Shown in pieces: positions 48,829 to 58,091 of a stretch of DNA of 64,000 nt (position 1 is the stretch's first letter; every line of letters begins with the position of its first letter). The notes beneath the pieces were generated by a model. It was given only the letters and a program-made list of their open reading frames with translations. It was not told the origin of the DNA and did no database searches. Position numbers and translations under genes: made by a program. This stretch comes from Roseicyclus sp. (lineage in GTDB: Bacteria > Pseudomonadota > Alphaproteobacteria > Rhodobacterales > Rhodobacteraceae), in assembly GCA_018401055.1 (NCBI GenBank), contig JAGYLB010000071.1, forward strand, positions 94,126-158,125. Reading direction: 5' to 3'.

Positions 48829-48849
48829 CTTTCAAACGAATCTTGAAAG
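48829..48849. promoter_or_regulatory. Inverted repeat CTTTCAA-N7-TTGAAAG in the puuE-uraD/hiuH divergent promoter
   Basis: Seven-base perfect arms with a seven-base spacer lie between the divergent starts. A second pair, CACCTT/AAGGTG with an 11-base spacer, is at 48796-48818. Either could bind the LysR regulator encoded nearby or another purine regulator. Copy 1 has no similar repeat. Confidence 0.4.
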
Positions 48850-48921
48850 TGTTTCGCGATGTCCGCGCTTCTGGCCAGCGCGGGGCTGCGGCACACGGAG
48901 GACAGAGATGGAGAGCGCGCG

Positions 48922-49266
48922 ATGACCGGATACCTGACCACCCATGTCCTCGACACCGCCCGCGGGATGCCAGCCAGCGGGATGCGGGTCCGGCTCTATA
49001 GGCTGGACGGCGACCACCGCGAAGGGCTGGCCGACATGATCACAAATGCCGATGGCCGGACGGACACGCCCATCCTGCCCGCCGATGCCTTCGCGCCGGG
49101 CGAGTATGAGCTGATCTTCGCGGCCGGTGACTATCTGCGTTCGTTGCAAGCGCCCGACGGCTTTCTCGACCTGATCCCGCTGCGGTTCCGAATGGACGAG
49201 GCCGCGCATTACCACGTGCCGCTGCTGCTTTCGCCCTTCGGCTATTCCACCTACAGGGGCAGCTGA
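48922..49266 (+). CDS. hiuH: 5-hydroxyisourate hydrolase, copy 2
   Basis: A 114-residue transthyretin-like enzyme, starting MTGYLTTHVLDTARGMPASG, with ITNADGRTDTPILP in the arginine region, HYHVPLLLSPFGYSTYRGS at the end and the conserved final YRGS. It supplies OHCU to the UraD domain encoded divergently. The start at 48922 follows GGAGAG. Its last 16 bases overlap the 3' end of the convergent lysR gene, a layout mirrored at apt. Copy 1 at 27.2 kb differs in the middle loop, so this is an old duplication or separate acquisition. Confidence 0.93.
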   Translation: MTGYLTTHVLDTARGMPASGMRVRLYRLDGDHREGLADMITNADGRTDTPILPADAFAPGEYELIFAAGDYLRSLQAPDGFLDLIPLRFRMDEAAHYHVPLLLSPFGYSTYRGS

Positions 49267-50183
49267 CCGCCCGCCGCATCGCCGCGCAGCGATGCCTTGA
49301 TCCGGGCCACCATGAAGTCGATGAAAAGCCGCGCCTTTGGGTCCTGATTGCGCTTGTGCGGATAAAGCACAGCCAATTGTGCGCGGGGGGGCGGCGTCTG
49401 CGGGCAGACCGGCACTAGGCGCCCCGCCGCCAGATGATCGGCCACGTCAAAGACCGGCTTGTTGATGATGCCACGCCCGTCGAGCGCCCATTGCGTCAAC
49501 ACATCGCCGTCATCGCAACTGACCGGCCCCGACACCGCGAAGGATTGCGGCCCATCCGTCGTATCCAGCATCCAACGGAATTCGGTCGATCCGGGGAAGC
49601 GCAGCAGCAGGCAATCGTGCCGGTCGTTCAACAGGTCAAAGCCCCGCTGCGGCGCTCCGCGCCGGGCGATGTAATCGGGTGAGGCGCAGAGCACTCGCGG
49701 GCATTCGTCGATCACCCGGATGCGATGCGCGGAATCGGGCGGGTTGCCCAGCACAAAGGCAAGGTCCAACCCTTCGGCCATCAGGTCGATCTTGCGGTCC
49801 GACAGGCGAAGACGGACGTGGATGTCGGGATATTCGGCCTGAAACTCGGCGATATGGGGCGCGACCAGCCGCCGCCCCACGCCCAGCGTCGCCGCGACAA
49901 ACAGCGACCCGCGCGGCTTGCGCGTGATCTCATGCACCGCCGCCTCGGCCTCGTCGACGGCGTCAAGGATCGCCACCGCCTTGTCGTAGAAGATGCGCCC
50001 CTGTTCGGTGGGCTGGATCGACCGCGTGGTGCGCGTGAACAGGCGCACACCCAGATGTTTCTCCAGCTCTCCGATCCTGCTGGAGGCGACGGCCGCCGAA
50101 ACGCGCAGGTCGCGGGCGGCGGCCGACATGTTCTCAAGCTCGAAGACACGCACGAACATGCGGACGTTGTTGATGTTGTTCAT
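49251..50183 (-). CDS. LysR family transcriptional regulator of the purine block
   Basis: A 310-residue LysR regulator. It begins MNNINNVRMFVRVFELENMS, followed by the helix-turn-helix AAARDLRVSAAVASSRIGELEKHLGVRLFTRTTRSI, and a ligand-binding domain (GSLFVAATLGVGRRLVAPHI ... GLDLAFVLGNPPDS ... GVGIIN-type RGIINKPVFDVADHL). The start is set at 50183 because the upstream in-frame codons are not LysR-like. It is divergent from puuD, and a palindrome typical of LysR sites lies between them. It probably controls puuD and perhaps the leftward allE/puuE-uraD/permease unit, with urate or a related purine as effector (inferred). Confidence 0.88.
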   Translation of the reverse strand: MNNINNVRMFVRVFELENMSAAARDLRVSAAVASSRIGELEKHLGVRLFTRTTRSIQPTEQGRIFYDKAVAILDAVDEAEAAVHEITRKPRGSLFVAATLGVGRRLVAPHIAEFQAEYPDIHVRLRLSDRKIDLMAEGLDLAFVLGNPPDSAHRIRVIDECPRVLCASPDYIARRGAPQRGFDLLNDRHDCLLLRFPGSTEFRWMLDTTDGPQSFAVSGPVSCDDGDVLTQWALDGRGIINKPVFDVADHLAAGRLVPVCPQTPPPRAQLAVLYPHKRNQDPKARLFIDFMVARIKASLRGDAAGGQLPL

Positions 50184-50218
50184 GCCGCCATTCTTCTGGA
50201 TTTCTTGAAGGTGCTGCA

Positions 50219-50235
50219 GATAATCAGGAATTATC
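50219..50235. promoter_or_regulatory. GATAAT-N5-ATTATC palindrome, candidate LysR operator
   Basis: A perfect six-base inverted repeat with a five-base spacer in the 111-base lysR-puuD gap. It contains the T-N11-A pattern expected of LysR sites and lies 60 bases before the puuD start. Both promoters could be controlled from it. Confidence 0.5.
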
Positions 50236-50294
50236 ACGGAATTGCGCTTCGGCCTAGTGTGCTGCCGGAACCAGACCGGGGATGGAGCCCAGCG

Positions 50295-51554
50295 ATGTAC
50301 GATCTTGCCATCATGACCGACTGGATCGCCTTCGCGGTCCGCTGGCTGCACGTGATCACGGCGATGGCCTGGATCGGGTCAAGCTTCTATTTCATCGCGC
50401 TCGACCTTGGGCTGCGCAAGGCAGACGACCTGCCTGCAGGTGCACATGGTGAGGAATGGCAGGTCCATGGCGGCGGGTTTTACCACATCCGCAAATACCT
50501 CGTGGCGCCCGCCGCGATGCCCGAGCATCTGACCTGGTTCAAATGGGAAAGCTACAGCACATGGCTGTCGGGCGCGGCGCTGTTGATGCTGGTCTACTGG
50601 TCCGGGGCCGAGATGTTCCTGATCGACTATGACAAGGTCGAGCTTGCGGTCTGGCAGGCGATCGGCATCTCGGCGGGCTCGCTTGCGCTGGGCTGGCTGG
50701 TCTACGACCAACTGTGCAAAAGCCCGCTGGGCGCGCGCCCCACGCTGCTGATGCTGATCTTGTTCGTCATCCTCGTCGCCATGGCCTGGGGCTATGACCA
50801 GGTCTTCACCGGGCGGGCCGCGATGCTGCATCTGGGCGCCTTCACCGCGACGATCATGACGGCGAATGTGTTCCTAATCATCATGCCCAACCAGCGCATC
50901 GTTGTGGCCGACCTGCAGGCCGGCCGCAGACCTGACCCCAAATACGGCAAGATCGCGAAACTCCGATCGACCCACAACAATTACCTGACCCTCCCGGTCG
51001 TGTTCTTGATGTTGTCAAACCATTACCCGATGGCTTTCGGCACCGAATACGCATGGCTGATCGCCAGCCTTGTCTTTCTGATGGGCGTTCTGATCCGGCA
51101 TTATTTCAACACCCGCCATGCGCGGGGGGGCAACCCGCACTGGACATGGGGCGTCACGGCCCTGCTGTTCATCGCGATCATGTGGCTGTCATCGGCACCA
51201 ATGCACCGCGGGATCGACTGGGAGGCGGAGGCCGTGGTACCCGAGCACCTCGTGCCCGTGGTCGAGACGGCAGGCTTCGACGAGGTCGCCAGCATCGTGA
51301 TGGGGCGCTGTTCCATGTGTCACAATGCCGAACCGGTCTGGCCCGGCATCCACTGGGCACCGCGCGGCGTGCGGCTGGACACCGAGGCCGAGATCGCCCG
51401 CTATGCCACCACGATCTATCTGCAGGCCGCCACCAGCCACGCGATGCCCCCCGGAAACGTGACCCAGATGACGCCGGAAGAACGCAGGGTCATCGCCGAA
51501 TGGTACAGAACCGAGTTGGGCGTGCAGCGGCTTGCGGCTTTCGCTGGCCAATGA
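50295..51554 (+). CDS. puuD: Membrane-bound urate hydroxylase/oxidase with cytochrome c domain
   Basis: Oxidises urate to 5-hydroxyisourate and passes electrons to the respiratory chain rather than to oxygen. The 419-residue protein has an N-terminal DUF989/PuuD membrane region with about eight helices (FAVRWLHVITAMAWIGSSFYFIA, SYSTWLSGAALLMLVYWSGA and others, with several conserved histidines) and a C-terminal cytochrome c domain, SIVMGRCSMCHNAEPVW, whose CSMCH binds haem. The last methionine ligand is probably in SHAMPPGN. Its neighbours hiuH, uraD, puuE and allE carry the next steps. The start at 50295 lies 60 bases after the operator palindrome. Confidence 0.94.
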   Translation: MYDLAIMTDWIAFAVRWLHVITAMAWIGSSFYFIALDLGLRKADDLPAGAHGEEWQVHGGGFYHIRKYLVAPAAMPEHLTWFKWESYSTWLSGAALLMLVYWSGAEMFLIDYDKVELAVWQAIGISAGSLALGWLVYDQLCKSPLGARPTLLMLILFVILVAMAWGYDQVFTGRAAMLHLGAFTATIMTANVFLIIMPNQRIVVADLQAGRRPDPKYGKIAKLRSTHNNYLTLPVVFLMLSNHYPMAFGTEYAWLIASLVFLMGVLIRHYFNTRHARGGNPHWTWGVTALLFIAIMWLSSAPMHRGIDWEAEAVVPEHLVPVVETAGFDEVASIVMGRCSMCHNAEPVWPGIHWAPRGVRLDTEAEIARYATTIYLQAATSHAMPPGNVTQMTPEERRVIAEWYRTELGVQRLAAFAGQ

Positions 51555-51594
51555 GGCGGCCCGTGATGTGCGCCGCTCGGCTCTTTCCGGACGC

Positions 51595-53091
51595 TCACCT
51601 GTAGCCGACCCAGCCGCGATCGTCGGTAAAGGCACGCGCGGCCGAAATCTGTGCCGGCGCGTAGCCCTCCGGCAGGAAATCCAGATCGGCCAGCGGCATG
51701 GGCGAGGCGGCAAGCATCACGTTGCCCCGCCCGTTCGGCCCCAAAGGTCCGCGCACGGCGACGACATGCGGATAGATCTCGCGCAAGATGGCGTGGGTGC
51801 CACGGGCCAGCGGGCCGTCCGGCGCGTCGATCAGGTTGACGTAGATCGGCCCGTCCACGATCGCCCGCAGCCGGGCGAAGGTCTCGCGCGTGACAAGGTG
51901 GGCGGGAACCGAGGCCGACGAGAAGGCATCCATCACCGCCGCGTCATAGCGGCGCGTGGTCTCGTTGAGATAGATGCGCCCGTCCGCGTGCACGATCCCG
52001 AGCCGTCCGGGCGGTGCCGCGCCCGGCGGCGCCTCGATCGAGGCGTCATAGCCCGCACGGGTGATCATCTCGGCCGCCTGTGGCAGGTTCTGGCGCACGA
52101 CATCGGTGATCAACGGGTCGATCTCGACGGCCACGGCATGCGCCTGAGGCCGAGACGACAGCAGGCGTGTCGGCAGCGTGTAGCCCCCGCCCCCGATGAA
52201 CAGGACCGAGGGCGCGGATCCAAGATCGGCGTCCATGCGCGCCCAGATCCACTGCGTATACGGGATCACGAGGCCCATCGGGGCGTCGGGCGCATCGCCC
52301 GCGCGCACGATCAGCTCGGCCGCCTGATGCGTGCGGTCGGAATAGAGACTGATGGCCCCGCCGGTTCGGGTGATGTCGATGCAAGACAGCCCGGACTCGT
52401 AACGGCAGACCGGCCCGAGGGCCGCGCTGCCCACCACAAGGGCCGCGATCGGCAGAAGCGGGGCGAGCGACGGGGCCTGCGGTTCCTTTGCTCCGGGACC
52501 CTGGCCACCGCCCTGCCCGGTCTCCCGCAGGAACGGCACACACAAAAGCGCCGCCGCCCCACAGGCTGCGAATGTCGCCACCGACCCGGCAAAGGGCAAG
52601 GCGACGAAGCCCGCAAGAACCGCGCCAAGGATCGCCCCCAGCGACCCGGCCGCCAGCACCATGCCGAGCGATGACCCCTCGCGGCCGGGCCGGGCCTCGA
52701 CCGCGAGCCGCGCAAGCAGCGGCGAGGGCGCGCTGATTAGGACGGATGCCGGGAAAAACGCCAGCACGACGCTGATCAGCATGCCGGATGTTCCGCGTGC
52801 GCCGAAGCTGTAGAGAAGCGCAAGAATGGTCGGAGACAGGGCCGCCAGAACCGCCGTCGCCACCAGCACGCCGCGCATGCTGCGCAGCGCGACCCGCCGA
52901 TCCCGCTCGGCCAGGAGGCCCCCAAGCGCGTTGCCCAGCGAAAAGCCCGCCAGCACCGTCGCGATCACCGCCGTCCATGTCACCAGCGAGGTGCCGAAAT
53001 ACGGCGCCAGCACCCGACCCGCCGCGATCTCGTAGGTGAGACCCACCGCCGACAGGACCAGTATCAGGGCGATGGCCATCCAGAAGTGCAT
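51595..53091 (-). CDS. Spermidine synthase-like membrane protein
   Basis: A 498-residue fusion. The first ~200 residues hold six hydrophobic helices (MHFWMAIALILVLSAVGLTYE, VIATVLAGFSLGNALGGLLA and others), as in MFS-like transporters. The last ~290 are a spermidine synthase-like Rossmann domain with SVLFIGGGGYTLPTRLLSSR binding SAM-type cofactor and HAVAVEIDPLITDVV. The catalytic D-x-F/Y segment reads YDAAVMDAFSS. Such fused proteins are widespread and have no established activity. The gene is convergent with puuD, 40 bases apart, and divergent from a gene-free stretch. Confidence 0.85.
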   Translation of the reverse strand: MHFWMAIALILVLSAVGLTYEIAAGRVLAPYFGTSLVTWTAVIATVLAGFSLGNALGGLLAERDRRVALRSMRGVLVATAVLAALSPTILALLYSFGARGTSGMLISVVLAFFPASVLISAPSPLLARLAVEARPGREGSSLGMVLAAGSLGAILGAVLAGFVALPFAGSVATFAACGAAALLCVPFLRETGQGGGQGPGAKEPQAPSLAPLLPIAALVVGSAALGPVCRYESGLSCIDITRTGGAISLYSDRTHQAAELIVRAGDAPDAPMGLVIPYTQWIWARMDADLGSAPSVLFIGGGGYTLPTRLLSSRPQAHAVAVEIDPLITDVVRQNLPQAAEMITRAGYDASIEAPPGAAPPGRLGIVHADGRIYLNETTRRYDAAVMDAFSSASVPAHLVTRETFARLRAIVDGPIYVNLIDAPDGPLARGTHAILREIYPHVVAVRGPLGPNGRGNVMLAASPMPLADLDFLPEGYAPAQISAARAFTDDRGWVGYR

Positions 53092-53638
53092 TCGTAGCTT
53101 CCCGCTTTAAGGTCCGGCACCCGCGCATCCGTACGGCCACCGCTCTAGGCGACATAGCTGCGGATGTCATGCAGACGAGCATCGAACACCGTGCTTTGTC
53201 TGGCGCTTCCTTGGTCCGACATGCAGACGACGGGCGTGTCACATGCAGCGCCACGAGGGGCTTTGCGCGTACGCGGGCTGTTCGTGACGCGACAGATCGA
53301 TGATGGCCACGGTCTGGTCAACGTCCGCTCCCCGTCCCCTGCGTCGGTGTGCTCTACGTCGACGCGCTCGGCCTTTTGCAGATGCTCAGCCCATCATCTG
53401 CGCGGCAGTGCAGCGTCCAGAACCAGTGGCCGCGCATCGCCATGGCAACGAAGAAAAGTGCCAATCCTCCGGCTTGTTTCTCGCTCCATCAAGAGCTTGG
53501 CTATTCTTGGCTCGCCGTAATCGTGCTGGGGAGATTGCCTAGCGATTCTGCCAGCTTTGCCATGCGGGAACCTGCGGGGGCCTGCAACATCTCCAGCCTC
53601 ACGCTCTGTACGAGATGGTTGGCCTGACGCAGGGTGCC
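53092..53638. other. Gene-free stretch of ~550 bases
   Basis: No convincing coding region, RNA or repeat is seen. Open frames are short, in conflicting frames, and lack family motifs. The base composition is a little less GC-rich than the flanks in 53430-53560. It could hold remnants of a decayed gene. It separates the spermidine synthase-like gene from the IMPase gene. Confidence 0.5.
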
Positions 53639-54457
53639 TCACAGAAAGTCGGACACCCAACCGGGATCGACGGGAGCCCTGCCTTTTACGATAAGTGTGG
53701 TTGCGCTGTCGGTCAGGACGTAGCCCGGCTTTCCCGACCAGACGCTGCCGCCCATTTCCTCGGCAATCAAGACACCGGCTGCGTGATCCCAGGGTTTGGG
53801 TCTGGGCGCCACGATCAGGTCCGCGTGGCCCAAAGCCAGCGTCCTGTATTCATGGCACGAACATCGCAGGCTGGTCACACGCCCCCAATCGGGCAACCTT
53901 GCGGCGATCCGGGCTCGGTCGGAGGGCGGGTAGAGAAAGAGCGGGACAAAGGCATGGGCCTCGGATTTGGGGCGCGACGGCGGGCCGTGTAATCCAACGG
54001 CTGCCTCGGCGGGGCGGCAGAACCAAGCACCCCGGCCGCGCTCCGCCATGACCCAGTCGTCCATGACAGGATCATAGAGCAATCCGAAACCTGTCTGCCC
54101 ATCCTCGACCACGGCAAGAATTACACCGAAGAGCGCAAGGCCCGAGGCGTAGTTCCATGTCCCGTCGATCGGGTCGATCAACACCGTGCGCCCGCCGTGC
54201 TTTAGGCGCTCTAGGATGCTCGGGTCTTCCGACACCGCTTCCTCGCCCACGATGGCCGCGTCGGGCATGAGCGCGCGCACCGCGTCGTACAGCACGCGCT
54301 CGGCGGCGCGGTCGGCCACGGTGACGAGATCACTCGGTGATGTCTTGGTGTCGATATCCCCGGGCGCAAGCCGCCGGAACCGCGGCAGGATCTCGGTCCG
54401 GGCCGCGGCGCGGACTGCGGCGATCAGGCCGTCGCGTTCTGTCTCCGACAGGGCCAT
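53639..54457 (-). CDS. Inositol monophosphatase family protein
   Basis: A 272-residue phosphatase of the IMPase/FBPase-like fold, hydrolysing phosphate monoesters such as inositol 1-phosphate with magnesium. The metal ligands are in AIVGEEAVSEDP, VLIDPIDGTWNYASG and, near the C-terminus, KPWDHAAGVLIAEE; the three together make the catalytic set complete. The substrate may also be another phosphorylated polyol. It is the last gene of the leftward ugp-type operon, three bases after the 2H phosphoesterase-like gene, which suggests that both process the imported compound. Confidence 0.88.
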   Translation of the reverse strand: MALSETERDGLIAAVRAAARTEILPRFRRLAPGDIDTKTSPSDLVTVADRAAERVLYDAVRALMPDAAIVGEEAVSEDPSILERLKHGGRTVLIDPIDGTWNYASGLALFGVILAVVEDGQTGFGLLYDPVMDDWVMAERGRGAWFCRPAEAAVGLHGPPSRPKSEAHAFVPLFLYPPSDRARIAARLPDWGRVTSLRCSCHEYRTLALGHADLIVAPRPKPWDHAAGVLIAEEMGGSVWSGKPGYVLTDSATTLIVKGRAPVDPGWVSDFL

Positions 54458-54460
54458 GGC

Positions 54461-55177
54461 TCAGACCAGCGCCTTGAGGGGTTCGAAATGGTGCATCGTC
54501 TCGAAGTTGCAGAATTCCACCGGGCCTAGCGGAATATCCGACAGGGGCGCGCGGTAGCGTTCGGTCAGCTCTGCACTGAAGGCCACCAGCGCCTCGGCCG
54601 TTGGAAGGGTCAGCCAGTCGATCAGATAGGCCAGCGTGATGTGAAAGACGTGGTCATCGTAATCTGCCGGGTTGATCCCGGTGGCCGCGCGCAGCCTGTC
54701 GCGGTCGGCCCGGAACGGCGCATCGCCATCCGGCCCCGTGCCCGTCATGGTCAGGCTGTGCCCGCAATAGAGATCCGCCACGCGCGCCTGCCGGTTGGCG
54801 GGCAAGGTCAGCCCCTCGACACTTTTGAGCAATTCGGCGCTGACCGTGTCGCGGCGCGGGCCGCGCGGCTCGAACCCGGGGGACATGCCGCCAAGGATCG
54901 TCATGTGAAAGGAACTGGGCGGCAGAAAGGTGAAGAAGCGCGCGAAGCGGCTCATCTTAACCTCTTCTTGCAGGCCGCGGATGGCGTCATGCGCGGCGCT
55001 GTCGGGCAGGACATGGCACACGAAAGTGTTGCCCGCCCAAGTCTGCACATGGCCATCCGTCGCGAACTTGCCGCCTTCGCCCGGAAGCGAAATACCCGGC
55101 GGGCGGAGGGTGCCGTCGAGCCTGCCCGTGAGATAGGCGATGGGATCGGGGCGGGATGGGTCGGTCCTGTCTTTCAT
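54461..55177 (-). CDS. DUF1868 protein, probable 2H phosphoesterase
   Basis: A 238-residue protein matching DUF1868. Two H-x-T motifs, PSSFHMTILGG and DHVFHITLAYL, are the paired active-site signatures of 2H phosphoesterases (LigT/cyclic phosphodiesterase superfamily), which open 2',3'- or related cyclic phosphates. The N-terminus MKDRTDPSRPDPIAYLTGRL and the TWAGNTFVCHV strand are typical of the family. Its start overlaps the ATPase gene stop by four bases. Together with a glycerol-3-phosphate-type ABC transporter and an IMPase-like enzyme, it suggests catabolism of a phosphodiester or cyclic-phosphate polyol. Confidence 0.85.
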   Translation of the reverse strand: MKDRTDPSRPDPIAYLTGRLDGTLRPPGISLPGEGGKFATDGHVQTWAGNTFVCHVLPDSAAHDAIRGLQEEVKMSRFARFFTFLPPSSFHMTILGGMSPGFEPRGPRRDTVSAELLKSVEGLTLPANRQARVADLYCGHSLTMTGTGPDGDAPFRADRDRLRAATGINPADYDDHVFHITLAYLIDWLTLPTAEALVAFSAELTERYRAPLSDIPLGPVEFCNFETMHHFEPLKALV

Positions 55178-56235
55178 GGGGTCTCCAGTCGTAGCCCTGT
55201 TGCGGGATCGAACAGGTGCAGGTGGTCTTGCGGGAAATCGACGGTGATGGTGTCGGCGGGGGCCAGATGCATCCCGATCGGCGTGGCGACCTGAACCTCC
55301 TGCCCGCCCGACAGTCGGGCGACGATGGCGGTGTGCGAGCCCAGATCCTCGCGATACACCACCCGGGCCGCGAAGCCCTTGTCGCCGATCGAGATCTTTT
55401 CGGGCCGGATGCCCAGCAGGACCGGACCCTCGTGGCGATGGCGGGCCAGTTCGGCGCCGTCGTCCAGTCGCAGCACACCGTCGCCGCCCGTCACCGGCAA
55501 AAGGTTCATCGGTGGCGCCCCGATGAAGCCCGCCACGAAACTGGTGGCTGGCCGGTGGTAAATGGCCTGGGGCGTGTCGAACTGCTCGATCCGGCCCTTG
55601 TTCAGGATCAAAACCTTGTCGGCCAAGGTCATCGCCTCGACCTGGTCATGGGTGACGAAGACGGTGGTGGCCCCGATGGTCCGGTGCAACTGGCTCAATT
55701 CCATCCGCATGCCGTGCCGCAGCTTGGCATCGAGATTGCTGAGCGGTTCGTCGAACAAGAGCACTCGGGGCTCGCGCACGATGGCGCGCGCGATGGCAAC
55801 GCGCTGGCGCTGCCCACCCGACAGTTCGGAGGGGCGGCGGTCGAGCAGGCCGCCCAGTTCCACCACCCGCGCGGCCTCGGCCACGCGGCGGGCGCGTTCG
55901 GGTCCACGCACGCCCGCGACCTTCAAGGCATAGCCGATGTTGTCGCCCACCGTCATATGCGGATAAAGCGCGTAATTCTGGAACACCATCGCGCAGCCAC
56001 GATCCTTGGGCGGCAGGTCCTGCACCTCGCGCGCGCCGATGCGGATCTTGCCGCTGTTTAGCCTTTCCAGCCCCGCGATCATGTTCAGAAGCGTGGACTT
56101 GCCGCAGCCCGACGGCCCGAGGATCACGGTAAACTCCCCGCCCCCCAGCGTGGCCGTGATGGCGTCGATCACGGGCGTGGCGCCGAAGGATTTCGTGACG
56201 GCGTCGAGATGGATGGGGTCATCGGCCACGCTCAT
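55174..56235 (-). CDS. ugpC: ABC transporter ATP-binding protein, UgpC/MalK type
   Basis: A 353-residue ATPase energising a carbohydrate- or glycerophosphate-type importer. Walker A is GPSGCGKST, the ABC signature LSGGQRQRVAIARA, Walker B RVLLFDEPLSNLD, and the switch histidine is in FVTHDQ. The C-terminal ~110 residues form the MalK-type OB regulatory domain (FIGAPPMNLLPV ... LLGIRPEKISIGD). The start overlaps the upstream permease stop by four bases. Component of the same operon as the two permeases and the binding protein. Confidence 0.92.
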   Translation of the reverse strand: MSVADDPIHLDAVTKSFGATPVIDAITATLGGGEFTVILGPSGCGKSTLLNMIAGLERLNSGKIRIGAREVQDLPPKDRGCAMVFQNYALYPHMTVGDNIGYALKVAGVRGPERARRVAEAARVVELGGLLDRRPSELSGGQRQRVAIARAIVREPRVLLFDEPLSNLDAKLRHGMRMELSQLHRTIGATTVFVTHDQVEAMTLADKVLILNKGRIEQFDTPQAIYHRPATSFVAGFIGAPPMNLLPVTGGDGVLRLDDGAELARHRHEGPVLLGIRPEKISIGDKGFAARVVYREDLGSHTAIVARLSGGQEVQVATPIGMHLAPADTITVDFPQDHLHLFDPATGLRLETP

Positions 56236-57156
56236 TTCTCCGACAGGTTGAGGCCGCGCACGATCTGCCGCTGCATCAGGGCGATCAGCACGACGGGAAT
56301 GAAGGACACGAAGAGCGCGCCGGTCATCAGCATCGGCACTTCGGGAATGCGATCCGGCTCGGAGGTGGCCAGCCGCGCCAGCCCCACGACCGCCGGTTGC
56401 GCATCGGGCGTGGAGGCCGCAACCAGCGGCCAGAGGTATTGCGTCCAGCCGCCGATGAACCAGAACATGAAGGTCGCCACCAGCGGGGTCCAGGACAGCG
56501 GCAGCAAGATGTCCCACATGAAGCGCCACGGCCCTCGCCCCGTCCATCGCGGCCGCCTTGGGCAGGTCGCGCGGCAGCGACAGAAAGAACTGCCGGTAGA
56601 TGAAGACGCTGGTCGATCCGCAGGCGATGGGGGCGGCCACGCCGATATAGGTGTCAAGCAGGCTGAGCCGCAGACTGCTCCCCAGCCCCGTGATTTCGCC
56701 GAGACCCGTCAGCGACAGGACCCAGTTCAGCGGCATCGCGATATTGGCCACGATCTGGTAGGTGGTGATGACGACCAATTCCAGCGGCAGCATCACCGTC
56801 ACGAGGGTCAGCGCAAAGACGAGGCGGTTCAGCCGGTTGTCGAAGAACACGAGCGCAAAGGTCGCGGTGAAGGCGAAGGCGCATTTGATCGCCGCCACCA
56901 GCGTCGAGATCACGATGGAGTTCCATAGCTGTGCAGGCAACGCCGTCTCGGTCCAGATATGGGCGAGATTGTCGAGGAAATGCCCGCCGACCTGCAGCGT
57001 GATGCCGCCGTTGCGCACGAATTGCTCGTAGGACAGCGTGGCGGTCAGAAAGGCGATCACCAGCGGCGCGAGAATGAAGGCGACGCCGACGATCAAGACG
57101 ATCCGGGCGACGATGTCGATGCTGCGGCTGCGTTCGATCATCGGCTCATCTTTCAT
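56232..57156 (-). CDS. ugpE: ABC transporter permease, UgpE type (one frameshift)
   Basis: A ~307-residue inner-membrane permease with six helices, of the MalG/UgpE type. The region RNGGITLQVGGHFLDNLAHIW, LALVFFDNRLNRLVFALTLVTVMLPLEL-type strands and the coupling segment LPKAAAMDGA...FMWDILLPLSW contain the EAA loop that contacts the ATPase. The frame shifts near 56527, inside that loop. The start at 57156 overlaps the upstream permease gene by 11 bases; an alternative ATG is at 57141. It pairs with UgpA to form the channel. Confidence 0.88.
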
Positions 57157-58027
57157 ACTTCACATGCTTTTCAAGGCGGAACTGCAAGGCGACCATGATC
57201 AGCACGAACAGCATCAAGATCACCGTCTGCGTCGCGGCCCCCGACAGGTCATAGGCTTTGAACCCGTCGACATAGATCTTGTAGATCAACAGCGTCGTGG
57301 CCCCGCCCGGTCCGCCCTCGGTCATGGTGTCGATCAGGCCGAATGCCTCGACCACGGTGCCGACGAATTCCAGCACGAAGGTCAGGAACAGCTGTGGCGT
57401 CAGCAGCGGGATCTGGATGTCCCGGACCCGTCGCCACGGGCTTGCGCCATCCATCACCGCCGCCTTGGTCACGGTGTCGGGGATGGTCTGCAGACCGGAC
57501 AGCAGGATGATGAAGTTGAACGGGATGCCGTTCCAGACCTGCGCCACGACGATGGTGATGAAGGCATCGGTGCCGTCGATGCGCGGATTCCAAAAGCCCG
57601 GCCAGATCTCGTTGATCGGCGCGAAGATGCCCAGAAACGGGTTGAAGACAAAGACGAACACCACCCCGATGGAGGCCCCGGCGACCGCCTTGGGCCAGAT
57701 GAGGATGTTGCGCGCGGCAGCCGACCCGCGCAGGCCCCTATCCGCGGCCAGCGCCAGCATCAACGAGATCCCGATGGCAAGGCTGGGGGCCACGATCATG
57801 AAAATGGCGGTGCGCTTCAGCGCGTCCCAGAATTCCGGGTCCGACAGCACCCGCGCGAAATTGTCGAACCCCACGAACTGCGAACCACCGCCGAAGGGAC
57901 GCTCCAGAAACAGCGACCAGAAGAAGGCCAGCCCAACCGGCACGTAGAAAAACAGGAAGATCAGGATCAGGATCGGCGCAACAAGGGCCGCATAGGTCCA
58001 CTTGCCCGAGTAAAAGCCCTTTTGCAT
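57146..58027 (-). CDS. ugpA: ABC transporter permease, UgpA type
   Basis: A 293-residue inner-membrane permease with about six helices, beginning MQKGFYSGKWTYAALVAPIL. LMLALAADRGLRGSAAARNI and the EAA-like loop ITKAAVMDGASPWRRVRDIQ-type sequence VTKAAVMDGASPWRRVRDIQ mark the ATPase-contact region. It forms a heterodimer with UgpE. It is separated from ugpB by 64 bases containing a hairpin. The frame is intact. Confidence 0.92.
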   Translation of the reverse strand: MQKGFYSGKWTYAALVAPILILIFLFFYVPVGLAFFWSLFLERPFGGGSQFVGFDNFARVLSDPEFWDALKRTAIFMIVAPSLAIGISLMLALAADRGLRGSAAARNILIWPKAVAGASIGVVFVFVFNPFLGIFAPINEIWPGFWNPRIDGTDAFITIVVAQVWNGIPFNFIILLSGLQTIPDTVTKAAVMDGASPWRRVRDIQIPLLTPQLFLTFVLEFVGTVVEAFGLIDTMTEGGPGGATTLLIYKIYVDGFKAYDLSGAATQTVILMLFVLIMVALQFRLEKHVKYER

Positions 58028-58048
58028 CGTCCCGCTCCGAATGAGGGA

Positions 58049-58071
58049 CACCGGCGCAACGCGCGCCGGTG
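58049..58071 (-). promoter_or_regulatory. Hairpin between ugpB and ugpA
   Basis: A nine-base-pair stem CACCGGCGC / GCGCCGGTG with a five-base loop and no T-run. Hairpins at this position after a binding-protein gene commonly protect the upstream message and reduce downstream expression, giving more binding protein than permease. Confidence 0.6.
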
Positions 58072-58091
58072 CCAGAGTTCTTGTGCCGGGC

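Noticed and set aside
53092..53638. Possible transposase or small-gene remnant
   Set aside because: Several short frames in conflict and no recognisable motif; no terminal repeats or target duplication seen.
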